Under the pieces are notes generated by a model that did no database searches, was not told the DNA's origin, and worked only from the letters and a program-made list of their open reading frames with translations. Shown piece after piece: positions 40,145 through 48,749 of a stretch of 64,000 nt of DNA (positions within the stretch are counted from its first letter, which is position 1; the number at the start of each line of letters is the position of its first letter). Made by a program: the position numbers and the translations under genes. Source of the stretch: an uncultured Prevotellaceae bacterium (GTDB lineage: Bacteria; Bacteroidota; Bacteroidia; Bacteroidales; Bacteroidaceae); NCBI GenBank assembly GCA_947167515.1, contig CAMVIM010000008.1:1-64000 (forward strand), read 5' to 3'.

Positions 40145-41329
40145 TTATTCTTCATACTCAAAGTCTTCGAGGTCTTCGATGTCCTCTTCTTCAAGATACT
40201 CGATGTCGTCCTCTTCGGGGATGTCCTCGTCGCCCCAACCATCTTCGTCGTCGGCAATGTCGTCCATGTAGGCGAAGGTCTTGGCAGAGTGGATGATGGA
40301 CTCTTGGGTGTTGATGGCAGCGATTTTGTTGCTTTCGCTGTTCATCTCTTTCCAGAGGATGTCCTTGAGTTCTTGCAGTCCCAGCTGCGCGACGGAACTG
40401 ATGAAGACAACGGGGATGTCTTCGGGCAGCCCCTCTTTCAACATCTCCTTCAGCTCTTCGTCTTGTCCGAGGAGATCGCACTTGGTGATGGCAAGCACAC
40501 GTCCCTTGTCAAGCAGGTCGGGGTTGAACTGCGCCAGTTCGTTGAGCAGCACGTCATATTCGTGACGAATGTCCTCGGTGTCGGCTGGCACCATGAAGAG
40601 TAACAGGGAGTTACGCTCGATGTGACGGAGGAAGCGGAGACCGAGTCCCTTGCCTTCGCTGGCTCCCTCGATGATGCCTGGAATGTCGGCAATGACGAAA
40701 GAGCGTCCGTCGCGGTAAGACACGATGCCAAGCGAAGGTTCGAGGGTGGTGAAGGGGTAGTTGTCAATCTTTGGCTTTGCCGACGAAATGGCATTGACCA
40801 GAGTCGATTTACCCGCATTGGGGAAACCCACCAGACCCACGTCTGCCAAGAGTTTCAGTTCGAGGATGAAGGAGCGTTCCTGCATCGGCTCGCCTGGTTG
40901 AGCGTAGCGGGGTGCCTTGTTGGTGGGGGAGGCAAAGTTGAAGTTGCCCAGACCGCCACGACCGCCTTTCAGCAGAATCACTTCCTGCTCATGTTCGGTC
41001 ACATCGCAGATGTATTCGCCTGTTTCAGCGTCATACACCGCTGTGCCGCATGGCACCTCGATGTAGGCGTTAGCTCCTTGCTTACCCGTCGATTTGTTCT
41101 TCGACCCATTGCCGCCATGCTCCGCCTGAATGTGGCGGTCGTAGCGCAGGTGGAGCAACGTCCAGTAGTTGCGGTTGCCACGCAGAATCACGTGACCTCC
41201 ACGACCGCCGTTGCCACCGTCGGGACCACCTTTGGGCAGATACTTGGCGCGGTGCATGTGGGTGGAACCACGCCCACCGCGACCCGAACGGCAATAGATT
41301 TTTACGTAATCAATGAAGTTTGAATCCAT
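40145..41329 (-). CDS. obgE: Obg family GTPase
   Basis: The frame extends to 41440 but that part lies in the inverted repeat; ATG 41329 ([19 protein letters not shown]) is the true start, giving 394 residues. The Gly-rich Obg fold (1-160) precedes the G domain with [17 protein letters not shown] and TKCD (a variant of NKxD). The C-terminus is strongly acidic ([14 protein letters not shown]). Obg GTPases act in 50S ribosome assembly and stress control. It follows adk, with a palindromic element in the gap. Confidence 0.95.
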   Translation of the reverse strand: MDSNFIDYVKIYCRSGRGGRGSTHMHRAKYLPKGGPDGGNGGRGGHVILRGNRNYWTLLHLRYDRHIQAEHGGNGSKNKSTGKQGANAYIEVPCGTAVYDAETGEYICDVTEHEQEVILLKGGRGGLGNFNFASPTNKAPRYAQPGEPMQERSFILELKLLADVGLVGFPNAGKSTLVNAISSAKPKIDNYPFTTLEPSLGIVSYRDGRSFVIADIPGIIEGASEGKGLGLRFLRHIERNSLLLFMVPADTEDIRHEYDVLLNELAQFNPDLLDKGRVLAITKCDLLGQDEELKEMLKEGLPEDIPVVFISSVAQLGLQELKDILWKEMNSESNKIAAINTQESIIHSAKTFAYMDDIADDEDGWGDEDIPEEDDIEYLEEEDIEDLEDFEYEE

Positions 41330-41342
41330 AGTTCTTGTAGTG

Positions 41343-41456
41343 AAGTGAAAAGTGAAGAGTGAAAAGTGAAAAATTTGCTTCTGCGCTTGCAAGTCAACAG
41401 GTTGGCGAACAGTTGCGGTAGCAAATTTTTCACTTTTCACTCTTCACTTTTCACTT
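41343..41456. repeat. perfect 37-base inverted repeat element
   Basis: Arms 41343-41379 and 41420-41456 are exact complements (AAGTGAAAAGTGAAGAGTGA...AATTTGCT) around a 40-base loop. The right arm overlaps the last codons and stop of adk. A sister element lies at 46140-46236, again directly after a stop codon. Likely a mobile palindrome or transcript-end element. Confidence 0.8.
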
Positions 41457-42023
41457 AATAGTGTCGAGGAAAGCGAAAATTTCGCCCAGCATCACATCCT
41501 TGGAACCCTTCCATGTGAAAGTGTTGCGAATGCCTTCCTGCTCGAACCATTTAGAGAGAGGTTCGGTCTGCTTGTGATACACTTCGAAACGCTTCTTGAT
41601 GGTCTCTTCGTTGTCGTCGGCACGGCCTTGTTCAATGGCGCGGTTGAGCAGACGGGCGAGGAGGGTCTCTTCGTCCACGATGAGTTCAATCATGATGCCC
41701 ATGTCATGCTTGCGTGCAGCCAGCATCTTCTTCAGTGCCTCGGCCTGCGCGATGGTGCGTGGGAAACCGTCGAAGATGACTCCCTGGCCTGCTGGCAGTG
41801 CATCATAAGTCTTGGCGAGGATGTCAATCATCAACTCATCGGGAATGAGTTGACCGTTGTCTATATATCCTTTGGCAATCTTGCCGAGTTCTGTACCGTT
41901 CTTGATTTCACTGCGGAGTACATCGCCTGTAGAGATGTGACCCATGCCATAACGTGCAACGATTTCGTCGCTGTAGGTGCCCTTGCCTGAACCTGGAGCA
42001 CCAAAGATGATGATATTCTTCAT
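41451..42023 (-). CDS. adk: adenylate kinase
   Basis: A 190-residue enzyme that converts AMP and ATP to two ADP. The P-loop is IIIFGAPGSGKGTYSD. HISTGDVLR (AMP site), FDGFPRT and the short LID variant typical of 190-residue forms follow. It lies 31 bases downstream of hpt on the minus strand. Its stop codon sits inside the inverted repeat at 41343-41456. Confidence 0.95.
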   Translation of the reverse strand: MKNIIIFGAPGSGKGTYSDEIVARYGMGHISTGDVLRSEIKNGTELGKIAKGYIDNGQLIPDELMIDILAKTYDALPAGQGVIFDGFPRTIAQAEALKKMLAARKHDMGIMIELIVDEETLLARLLNRAIEQGRADDNEETIKKRFEVYHKQTEPLSKWFEQEGIRNTFTWKGSKDVMLGEIFAFLDTIK

Positions 42024-42054
42024 TTGGAGTGTTTGTTTGTATAGTTATTCTTTT

Positions 42055-42591
42055 TTATTGATTTTCTTTCACTACATAGATGCTTCGGTAGTTGCGGCCA
42101 ATGCCGTCATAGTCAAGCCCGTAGCCCACGATAAACTCGTTCGGAATCTCCATGGCGCAATACTTGATGTCGAGTGGCACCTTCAGCTTGCCGGGCTTCA
42201 TCAGCAGGACGGCAACCTCCACCGACTTCGCCCCCTTGCTCTTCAGTAGCGGGATGAGCTTGCTCATGGTGGTTCCCGTGTCGATGATGTCTTCCACGAT
42301 GATGACATCGCGGTCTTTGAGGCTGATGGAGAGTCCGATCAGCTCTTTCACGTTGCCCGTCGTGTCCATACCATCGTAGGATGAATACTTGGCAAACTGT
42401 ATCTCGTGGTCGAAGTTCAGTTTTCGCACAAGGTCGGCCGCAAACATGAAGGCACCATTCAAGATGGCTATCAGGATGGGGTTGCGCCCTGTGTAGTCGG
42501 CGTTCAGTTGCTCGGCCAATGCACTAACTCTGTCAGCAATCTGTTCATGATGAATGAACGGCTCGAACTGTTTGTCTTTTATTGTTATCAT
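42055..42591 (-). CDS. hpt: hypoxanthine phosphoribosyltransferase
   Basis: A 178-residue purine salvage enzyme. The PRPP loop is VIIVEDIIDTGTTM and the flexible loop region SSYDGM is present, with the base-contact segment EFIVGYGLDYD. It is the first gene of the hpt-adk-obgE-pgeF run, with a promoter at 42618-42626. Confidence 0.94.
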   Translation of the reverse strand: MITIKDKQFEPFIHHEQIADRVSALAEQLNADYTGRNPILIAILNGAFMFAADLVRKLNFDHEIQFAKYSSYDGMDTTGNVKELIGLSISLKDRDVIIVEDIIDTGTTMSKLIPLLKSKGAKSVEVAVLLMKPGKLKVPLDIKYCAMEIPNEFIVGYGLDYDGIGRNYRSIYVVKENQ

Positions 42592-42617
42592 GGAAAAAAT
42601 AATTAACTAAATTTTAT

Positions 42618-42626
42618 GCAAAGCTA
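42618..42626 (-). promoter_or_regulatory. hpt promoter -7 element
   Basis: TAGCTTTGC read leftward, 26 bases before the hpt start. Confidence 0.5.
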
Positions 42627-42732
42627 CACAAAAAATCCCTATTTAAGGATAAAAAGCGGAATAATAACTTGAAAAAACATGTGATAAAGCATCTTTTTCT
42701 CCGTTTTTACTCGTTTTTTAATATCTATTCCC

Positions 42733-42740
42733 TATTTTTG
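42733..42740 (+). promoter_or_regulatory. nnr promoter -7 element
   Basis: TATTTTTG followed by C, about 42 bases before the start at 42783; divergent from the hpt promoter. Confidence 0.5.
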
Positions 42741-42782
42741 CACAAAATAAAAGAGAATTTCATTCGTGAATTCCCCTGAATT

Positions 42783-44330
42783 ATGAAGATTTTATCAGCA
42801 GCTCAACTGAAAACTGTAGATGCCTACACCATAGAGCATGAACCCATATCCTCCACCAACCTGATGGAACGCGCTTCCCGTGCTGTGGCGGACAAGATAC
42901 GTGCACGGTGGGGAGTTGGCACACCCGTCAAGATTTTTGCTGGCCCTGGCAACAATGGTGGCGACGCATTGGCCATTGCAAGGATGCTTGGCGAGTCCAA
43001 TTATAAGGTGTGGGTGTATTTGTTCAACACCTCGGATGAACTCTCGCCTGATTGTCAAATAAATAAGCAGCGATTGATTGATTTCCTGACTGTTAAGAAA
43101 AGCACGATGGGAGCTCCGAATGTGGAGTTCATGGAGATCACCTCGCAATTCACTCCTCCGAAACTGGAACAGGAGGATCTGGTCATAGACGGTCTGTTCG
43201 GCACAGGATTGTCACGTCCGCTGAATGGCGGCTACGCATCGGTGGTCAAATACATCAATGCCTCGCCTGCCACGGTGGTCTCCATCGATGTGCCTTCTGG
43301 CTTGATGTGCGAAGACAACACCTACAATGTGATGAACCACATCGTGAAAGCCACCGTCACCTATACCATCCAATACCCCAAACTGGCTTTCTTCTTCCCC
43401 GAACATGAACAGTATGTGGGGGAGTGGGAAGTGCTGGACATCGGCATCATCGATCCCTGCAACGAGGAAACGCAGACTCCCTACTATCTGACCGAGAGGA
43501 AGGACATTCAGGCTATGCTGAAAACTCGCTCGAAGTTTGCCCACAAAGGCTCGGTCGGGCATGCCTTGCTGATAGCCGGAAAAAAGAGCATGGCAGGAGC
43601 CGCCATCCTGAGTGCCAAAGCCTGTATGCGCGGTGGAGTGGGGAAGTTGACTGTCCGCACGCCAGAGTGTAATGTGCCCATCCTGCAAACAACAGTTCCC
43701 GAAGCAGTGCTCGACATTGACGTCGATCCCAACTGTTTCAGCCAGTCGTTCGACACGACCGACTACGATGCGATGGCCATCGGGCCTGGCATCGGCACCT
43801 CTTCCTACACGGTGCAGGCCTTCATCGAGCAGGTGAGCATGTCGAAATGTCGCATGGTGCTTGATGCCGATGCGCTCAACATTTTAGGCTCCCACCGAGG
43901 ATGGATTACACAGTTGCCTCGCCACTGCATCTTGACCCCTCACAAGAAAGAACTTTTTGGGCTGATCAGTACCACACGCAATTCATACGAAGAGCTCGAA
44001 CGCACCCGCGAACTGGCGGCTCGTCAGCAAATCTACATCCTGGTCAAGGGTGCCTATTCAGCCATTGTCACTCCGGAAGGCAATGTGTTCTTCAACACCA
44101 CGGGCAATCCTGGTATGGCCACTGCTGGTGCGGGCGATGTGCTGACGGGTCTTGTGCTGGCGTTGCTCGCCCAGTCCTATGTGCCCGAAGCGGCTCTGCG
44201 CATGGGGGTCTATCTGCATGGACTTGCAGGCGACATTGCCGTTCAGGATTTGTGTTGCGAAAGTCTCATTGCGAGCGACCTCGTGAATTACATCCCCAAG
44301 GCCTTCAGGTCCCTGCGGGACAATAAGTAA
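42783..44330 (+). CDS. nnr: bifunctional NAD(P)HX epimerase/dehydratase
   Basis: A 515-residue fusion that repairs damaged NADH and NADPH hydrates. Residues 1-220 are the YjeF-N epimerase (FAGPGNNGGDALAIARML). Residues 240-515 are the ribokinase-like dehydratase, with AIGPGIGTSS and GNPGMATAGAGDVLTG. Length is normal. The DUF4831 gene follows after 9 bases. Confidence 0.95.
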   Translation: MKILSAAQLKTVDAYTIEHEPISSTNLMERASRAVADKIRARWGVGTPVKIFAGPGNNGGDALAIARMLGESNYKVWVYLFNTSDELSPDCQINKQRLIDFLTVKKSTMGAPNVEFMEITSQFTPPKLEQEDLVIDGLFGTGLSRPLNGGYASVVKYINASPATVVSIDVPSGLMCEDNTYNVMNHIVKATVTYTIQYPKLAFFFPEHEQYVGEWEVLDIGIIDPCNEETQTPYYLTERKDIQAMLKTRSKFAHKGSVGHALLIAGKKSMAGAAILSAKACMRGGVGKLTVRTPECNVPILQTTVPEAVLDIDVDPNCFSQSFDTTDYDAMAIGPGIGTSSYTVQAFIEQVSMSKCRMVLDADALNILGSHRGWITQLPRHCILTPHKKELFGLISTTRNSYEELERTRELAARQQIYILVKGAYSAIVTPEGNVFFNTTGNPGMATAGAGDVLTGLVLALLAQSYVPEAALRMGVYLHGLAGDIAVQDLCCESLIASDLVNYIPKAFRSLRDNK

Positions 44331-44339
44331 AAACTGAAT

Positions 44340-45389
44340 ATGAAAAGAAACATAATGATGATGATGGCTGTGCTGATGTCGCTTGGCATGATGGCACAGA
44401 CACAAGTGACAGAGTTCAATCCCGGTGTCGCCGCCAATGGTGTCAATTATGCACTGCCAAAGACCGTGCTGAAAGTCGATGCCTCGGCCATCAAGGTGGT
44501 TTACACGCCTGGCGAGTTCGCCAAATATGCCGACCGCTATCTCCACATTGGCGGCGTGAGTGCCGAAGCATCCACCCTGTGGGAAATTACCCACCTCGAT
44601 GTCTATCAGGAAGGAGTGCCCGACACGACAAAGGTCTATACCGTCAAGATGAAGGACAAGACCGTTGCGCCGATGGCACAGCTCACGCCCAGCGGACTGC
44701 TCGTTGCCGTCAATACTACCACCGACTTCTCTCCCCGTTCCCTTCCAGAACCCCGCACCACGAAGCATAAACTGGAGGCGCGGCAATATCTGACAGAAGA
44801 CATCCTTTCAGCCACCTCCTTGAGCAAGATGGCGGAACTGACAGCACAGGAAATTCTTGATATTCGTGAGAGCAAGAATGCCATCAAGCGCGGACAGGTG
44901 GAGTCGATGCCACAAGATGGCGCATCGCTCAAGATTGTCCTCGACGAACTCAATCGTCAGGAAGAGGCACTCACCCAGCTCTTCACTGGCTATGCCGACA
45001 CCACCTTTGTGGTGCAGACTTTCAGCCTGATGCCGACAGCCGATGTGGACAAGGAGGTCCTTTTCCGCTTCTCCCAGAAGTTAGGTTTTGTCGATGCCGA
45101 CGACTTGGCTGGCAATCCCTACTACCTCACGCTGAAAGACCAGCACACTGTCATTCTTCCCGACGAGAAGGAGGCTGCCAAGAGAAAGATTGAGGGACTG
45201 GTCTATAATATGCCCAGTGTGGCAAGCGTGACCATCAGCACGTTGCAGGGCACCATCTATGAGCACGAATGGCCCTTTGCGCAGTTCGGCACCATCGACA
45301 TGCTCAGTCCCACATTATTTAATAAAGGGGCCACCACAAGGCTGACACTCAATCCAGCCACGGGGGCGATCCTGCATTTGGAACAATGA
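44340..45389 (+). CDS. DUF4831 family exported protein
   Basis: A 349-residue protein with a signal peptide (MMMMAVLMSLGMMAQ). The pattern GVNYALPKTVLKVD, then YLHIGGVSAEASTLWEI and PLPEP-like segments, matches DUF4831 proteins of Bacteroidales. Function unknown. It starts 9 bases after nnr and is probably co-transcribed with it. No catalytic motif visible. Confidence 0.85.
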   Translation: MKRNIMMMMAVLMSLGMMAQTQVTEFNPGVAANGVNYALPKTVLKVDASAIKVVYTPGEFAKYADRYLHIGGVSAEASTLWEITHLDVYQEGVPDTTKVYTVKMKDKTVAPMAQLTPSGLLVAVNTTTDFSPRSLPEPRTTKHKLEARQYLTEDILSATSLSKMAELTAQEILDIRESKNAIKRGQVESMPQDGASLKIVLDELNRQEEALTQLFTGYADTTFVVQTFSLMPTADVDKEVLFRFSQKLGFVDADDLAGNPYYLTLKDQHTVILPDEKEAAKRKIEGLVYNMPSVASVTISTLQGTIYEHEWPFAQFGTIDMLSPTLFNKGATTRLTLNPATGAILHLEQ

Positions 45390-45465
45390 GAATTGATGAT
45401 AGACAATTGCTGGTTGGCAATTGAAAAAAACAGCTTATTTATAAACCCTAAAAACATTAAAAACA

Positions 45466-46137
45466 ATGAAGAAGTATTTAGCAGAAATGGTGGGAACTAT
45501 GGTTCTTACACTTCTCGGTTGCGGTACAGCCGTATCGCTCAATTGTGGTTCTGACACAGCATCTGTGGTGGGTACAGCCATTGCATTCGGTCTGGCAGTG
45601 GTGGCGATGGCCTACACGATTGGCGGCGTTTCTGGTTGCCACATCAATCCAGCCATCACACTTGGCTGCCTTGTGTCGAAGCGCATCAGCGTGAAAGACG
45701 CCGTGATGTACATGGTGTTCCAGGTCATCGGTGCCATCATCGGTGCTGCCATCCTCTTTGCGCTGACTTCCAACGATATGGCTCAGGCTGGTGGCACTCT
45801 CACTGGTGCTAACAGCTGTGGCGACCACGGCGTGGTGGTTGGTCTCATTGCCGAAATCGTCCTCACTTGCATCTTCGTTCTCGTGGTGCTCGGCACAACT
45901 GATGCCAAGAAGGGTGCAGGCAACTTTGCAGGTCTGGCCATCGGCCTCTCACTCATCCTCATCCACCTCGTAGGCATTCACTACACAGGCACTTCTGTCA
46001 ACCCAGCCCGTTCCATCGGTCCAGCCATCTTCGAAGGTGGTCAGGCGCTCAGCGACCTCTGGGTGTTCATCGTTGGTCCATTCGTGGGTGCAGCCATTGC
46101 AGCAGGCATCTGGAAGATTATCGGCGAGGAAAAGTGA
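45466..46137 (+). CDS. aqpZ: aquaporin (MIP family)
   Basis: A 223-residue membrane channel with six TM helices. The two NPA loops are SGCHINPAITLG and GTSVNPARSIGPAIF. The selectivity Arg (NPAR) is present, and HYTGTSVNPAR provides small residues, so a water channel is more likely than a glycerol channel. Its stop codon is followed by the palindromic element at 46140. Confidence 0.93.
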   Translation: MKKYLAEMVGTMVLTLLGCGTAVSLNCGSDTASVVGTAIAFGLAVVAMAYTIGGVSGCHINPAITLGCLVSKRISVKDAVMYMVFQVIGAIIGAAILFALTSNDMAQAGGTLTGANSCGDHGVVVGLIAEIVLTCIFVLVVLGTTDAKKGAGNFAGLAIGLSLILIHLVGIHYTGTSVNPARSIGPAIFEGGQALSDLWVFIVGPFVGAAIAAGIWKIIGEEK

Positions 46138-46139
46138 AG

Positions 46140-46236
46140 AGTGAAGAGTGAAAAGTGAAAAATTTGCTACCGCACTTGCACGTCAACTGTTGGCGAACTG
46201 ATGCGGTAGCAAATTTTTCACTTTTCACTCTTCACT
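46140..46236. repeat. 35-base inverted repeat element (second copy)
   Basis: Arms 46140-46174 and 46202-46236 are exact complements ending TTTGCTACCGCA, around a 27-base loop. Arms and loop share most of their sequence with the element at 41343-41456. It follows the aqpZ stop by two bases and is convergent with the next gene. Confidence 0.8.
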
Positions 46237-46248
46237 TTTTTCTTCTCC

Positions 46249-46662
46249 CTACCTCTTGAAGAAGTCAAAGAAGAAGAACGCGGCGGCATAGCGTACAGGC
46301 ACTCCCTTGGCATAGCCGATGGCCGAGTTGCTGCTGTTCCTCACGGTGCCGTCTGAGTCAATCTTGCCAATCCTCGAATTGCTGCCGTTTCTCACGGTGC
46401 CGTCCGACTCCACCCGTCCGATGGTCGAGTTGCTGCTGTTTCTGATGGTGCCATCCGAGTCAATCCGTCCGATAGCAGAATTGCTGCTGTTTCTGATGGT
46501 GCCGTCCCGTTCAATCTTTCCGATGGTTGAATTGCTGCTGTTCCTTACCGTGCCATCCGACTCAATCTTTCCGATGGTCGAATTGCTGCTGTTTCGCAAG
46601 TCCTGTGCATTCATCGTGGCAGTGGCCAATCCCAGTGCCAGCAAAACGAACAATTTTTTCAT
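46249..46662 (-). CDS. 5-fold beta-flower type repeat protein
   Basis: Start at ATG 46662 after AAAAAAGGAGGTTATT, giving 137 residues; the longer frame to 46728 runs across the promoter. A signal peptide (LALGLATATMNAQ) precedes six 16-residue repeats of RNSSNSTIGKIESDGT type (48 bases each). The end is hydrophobic (AAAFFFFDFF). NCBI names such small exported proteins 5-fold beta-flower; function unknown. Promoter TATCTTTGC at 46700-46692. Confidence 0.85.
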   Translation of the reverse strand: MKKLFVLLALGLATATMNAQDLRNSSNSTIGKIESDGTVRNSSNSTIGKIERDGTIRNSSNSAIGRIDSDGTIRNSSNSTIGRVESDGTVRNGSNSRIGKIDSDGTVRNSSNSAIGYAKGVPVRYAAAFFFFDFFKR

Positions 46663-46691
46663 AATAACCTCCTTTTTTAAGTGTTCACGTT

Positions 46692-46700
46692 GCAAAGATA
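46692..46700 (-). promoter_or_regulatory. promoter -7 element of the beta-flower gene
   Basis: TATCTTTGC read leftward, 30 bases before the start codon. Confidence 0.55.
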
Positions 46701-47074
46701 AGGAAAAAACATCTTCCCCACCAAACAAACCTCTTTCTTTTTTTCATCGAAGCCCGTTTCCTCCCTACATCCAACGTCGTTGCATATATAAATGGTACGC
46801 CGTAGCTATTCCAATTGGTGTGCCGTACCAATTGCATATTGTACGGCGTAGCGTCTGAATTGGAATTGAGAGTTAAGATTTAGGAGTTGGGAGTTGAGGG
46901 GGTGTTTTCCCTTTGCGGGGAGTTTTTATACAGTAAAAGTAAGATTATTGCTGGGAAGTTGAAAGTTTTTCTGAAAAAAACGGGGAAATCTTTTGTTAGT
47001 TCCGCAATTTGTTGTACCTTTGCACTCGCTAACGGAGAACGCCTGTTCGCCGAAGGCTGAAAGAAACATAAAAC
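46701..47074. other. intergenic region before tRNA-Asp genes
   Basis: No gene is seen. Inverted motifs TACGCCGTA and TACGGCGTA lie around 46796-46855 with two ACCAATTG-type palindromes. GAGTT-type simple repeats follow at 46862-46900. The tRNA promoter (46991-47022) closes the region. Confidence 0.5.
46991..47022 (+). promoter_or_regulatory. tRNA-Asp promoter
   Basis: TTTTG (46991-46995) and TACCTTTG (47015-47022) with 19 bases between, about 50 bases upstream of the first tRNA. Confidence 0.65.
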
Positions 47075-47148
47075 GGTGCGTTAGTTCAGTAGGTTAGAAT
47101 ACATGCCTGTCACGCATGGGGTCACGAGTTCGAGTCTCGTACGCACCG
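47075..47148 (+). tRNA. tRNA-Asp (GTC)
   Basis: Acceptor stem GGTGCGT/ACGCACC, anticodon loop CTGTCAC with GTC, T loop TTCGAGT. CCA is not encoded (GCA follows). The start may be off by one base. Confidence 0.93.
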
Positions 47149-47200
47149 CAAAAAGGACCAGAGGTTTTCGGAGGTCGGTAAAGAAGATGGAAAATGTAAC

Positions 47201-47274
47201 GGTGCGTTAGTTCAGTAGGTTAGAATACATGCCTGTCACGCATGGGGTCACGAGTTCGAGTCTCGTACGCACCG
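47201..47274 (+). tRNA. tRNA-Asp (GTC), second copy
   Basis: Same sequence as the copy at 47075, 52 bases downstream, probably one transcript. The anticodon GTC and the acceptor stem are intact; CCA is not encoded. Confidence 0.93.
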
Positions 47275-47373
47275 CAAACTTTGAGAAAGGAGGCTTCAAA
47301 GCCTCCTTTTCTTGTATGCATTGCACAAAAAAATGCATTGCACAAAAATGCACATAAAAGGGACTGCACAAAA

Positions 47374-47403
47374 AAGGGACTGTGTCTTTCGGCACAGTCC
47401 CTT
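47374..47403 (-). terminator. terminator of the TPR-like gene
   Basis: AAGGGACTGTG and CACAGTCCCTT form a perfect 11-base stem around an eight-base loop; on the minus strand T6 follows. It may also stop the tRNA transcript in the other direction. Confidence 0.85.
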
Positions 47404-47418
47404 GCTTTTTGTTGTGAT

Positions 47419-48717
47419 TTAGTTGGCTTTGTAGTATTTCTTGTAGGGGGCAGCGAGGTTCATCTGCTGCGTGTTGTTGTAGAGGATGTAGAGTGCCTCG
47501 CCCCACATTTCAGAGTCGTCGGGGTTCTCCGATTCGAGTTGCTTGAAGAGTTGGATGGCCTCGTCCATGTCGGGCTTCTTGGAGCCGTTGGTTTGAGCCT
47601 TCATCCATGCGGAACGGGCTGCCATGAGGAGGCACTTGGACTCGTCGGGGAACTTCTCCTTGGCGGCGAGGAAGATGTTCTTGGCACTGTCGTAGTCCTT
47701 GTCCTCGAATGCCATCTGGCCTTCCATCAGGTAGGCGTTGACAGCGTTGTCGTTGTCGGAGAATTCTTCCTTGATGAGTTGTGCGGTCTTCTTGAAGCCT
47801 TCCTTGTCACCCTTCTGGAACTGGTTCTGCATGAGGATGATGGCGAAGTTGCCGCGCAGGTCTTTCTGCTCTGGGTCGTCCTTCAGGGCATCAATGCCTT
47901 CTTGCAGGTATTTCAGCTGCTTGGCTTGGTCTTTCTCGCGGTAGTAGTTGGCGAGCGACTGGTAGGCGATGCCTTTGTATTTGGTGTTTACCAAGTCGAG
48001 ATAGGCTTTCTCGATGGTGGCTTCGGGCGTTCCTTCAATGTTGAGGTAGGACTGCGCACGGAAAGCCTTGGCATAGGAAATGTAGTCGTTGCGGTTCTCG
48101 TTCTTGAAGTCGGAGAGGAGCGATGACTGCATGGCCTGAAGGAAGAGTTCGGAGTATTTCACACCCTGTTTCAGTTCCTCCTGCTTGTCGCTGTTGGAGA
48201 GGTTCTGCGATGCCTGCAGCACTTGCAGCGAGGCGTTGACAGCCATTGTCTGGTACTTCTGGTGCTCAGTCTTGAGTTCGTCGGGCTTGGCCTTGGGGTT
48301 CAGACGCATGAGGGAGTCGTACATGACGCAGTAGTTGGTCAGGTTTGCGCAGGTCTCCACAAACTGCTGTTTCAGCTGTTCGTTGTCGGGGTCTGCCTTG
48401 GTTTCGTTCTCCTGCTTCTTGTAGTATTCGAACGTCACGTCGGCAGCCACTTTCCATGTCATGGCGTCGTCCTTGGTGTACTGGTTCTCCATGGCTTCCT
48501 GCAGCATGGGGAGGGTGGTGCCCAACTTCTCGAAGTCAGTTTCCTTGCGTCCGTACTGTGCATTGGGGATGGAGAGTTCATAAGTGGTTCTGGCTTTCTT
48601 GACCACTTTCTCGGCTTCTTTCTGAGCCTCTTTCTGTGCTTTCAGGGCTTCCTTGTCCTGTGCGTAGGATGCGCTGAACAGGAAAAGGCCTACCATCATC
48701 AAAACTAATTTTTTCAT
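47419..48717 (-). CDS. exported TPR-like protein
   Basis: A 432-residue protein with signal peptide MKKLVLMMVGLFLFSASYAQ. Charged helix (ALKAQKEAQKEAEKVVKKA), then helical TPR-like repeats (GIAYQSLANYYREKDQAKQL; AYLMEGQMAFEDKDYDSAKN). Similar long TPR proteins are common in Bacteroidales envelopes; function unknown. It follows gyrA on the minus strand by 33 bases and is likely in its transcript. Confidence 0.85.
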   Translation of the reverse strand: MKKLVLMMVGLFLFSASYAQDKEALKAQKEAQKEAEKVVKKARTTYELSIPNAQYGRKETDFEKLGTTLPMLQEAMENQYTKDDAMTWKVAADVTFEYYKKQENETKADPDNEQLKQQFVETCANLTNYCVMYDSLMRLNPKAKPDELKTEHQKYQTMAVNASLQVLQASQNLSNSDKQEELKQGVKYSELFLQAMQSSLLSDFKNENRNDYISYAKAFRAQSYLNIEGTPEATIEKAYLDLVNTKYKGIAYQSLANYYREKDQAKQLKYLQEGIDALKDDPEQKDLRGNFAIILMQNQFQKGDKEGFKKTAQLIKEEFSDNDNAVNAYLMEGQMAFEDKDYDSAKNIFLAAKEKFPDESKCLLMAARSAWMKAQTNGSKKPDMDEAIQLFKQLESENPDDSEMWGEALYILYNNTQQMNLAAPYKKYYKAN

Positions 48718-48749
48718 GATTGATACGATTTAATGTGTTTATAAATAGG

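Noticed and set aside
46249-46662. 48-base repeats as a possible CRISPR array
   Set aside because: Units are contiguous without spacers and encode a regular 16-residue protein repeat behind a signal peptide.
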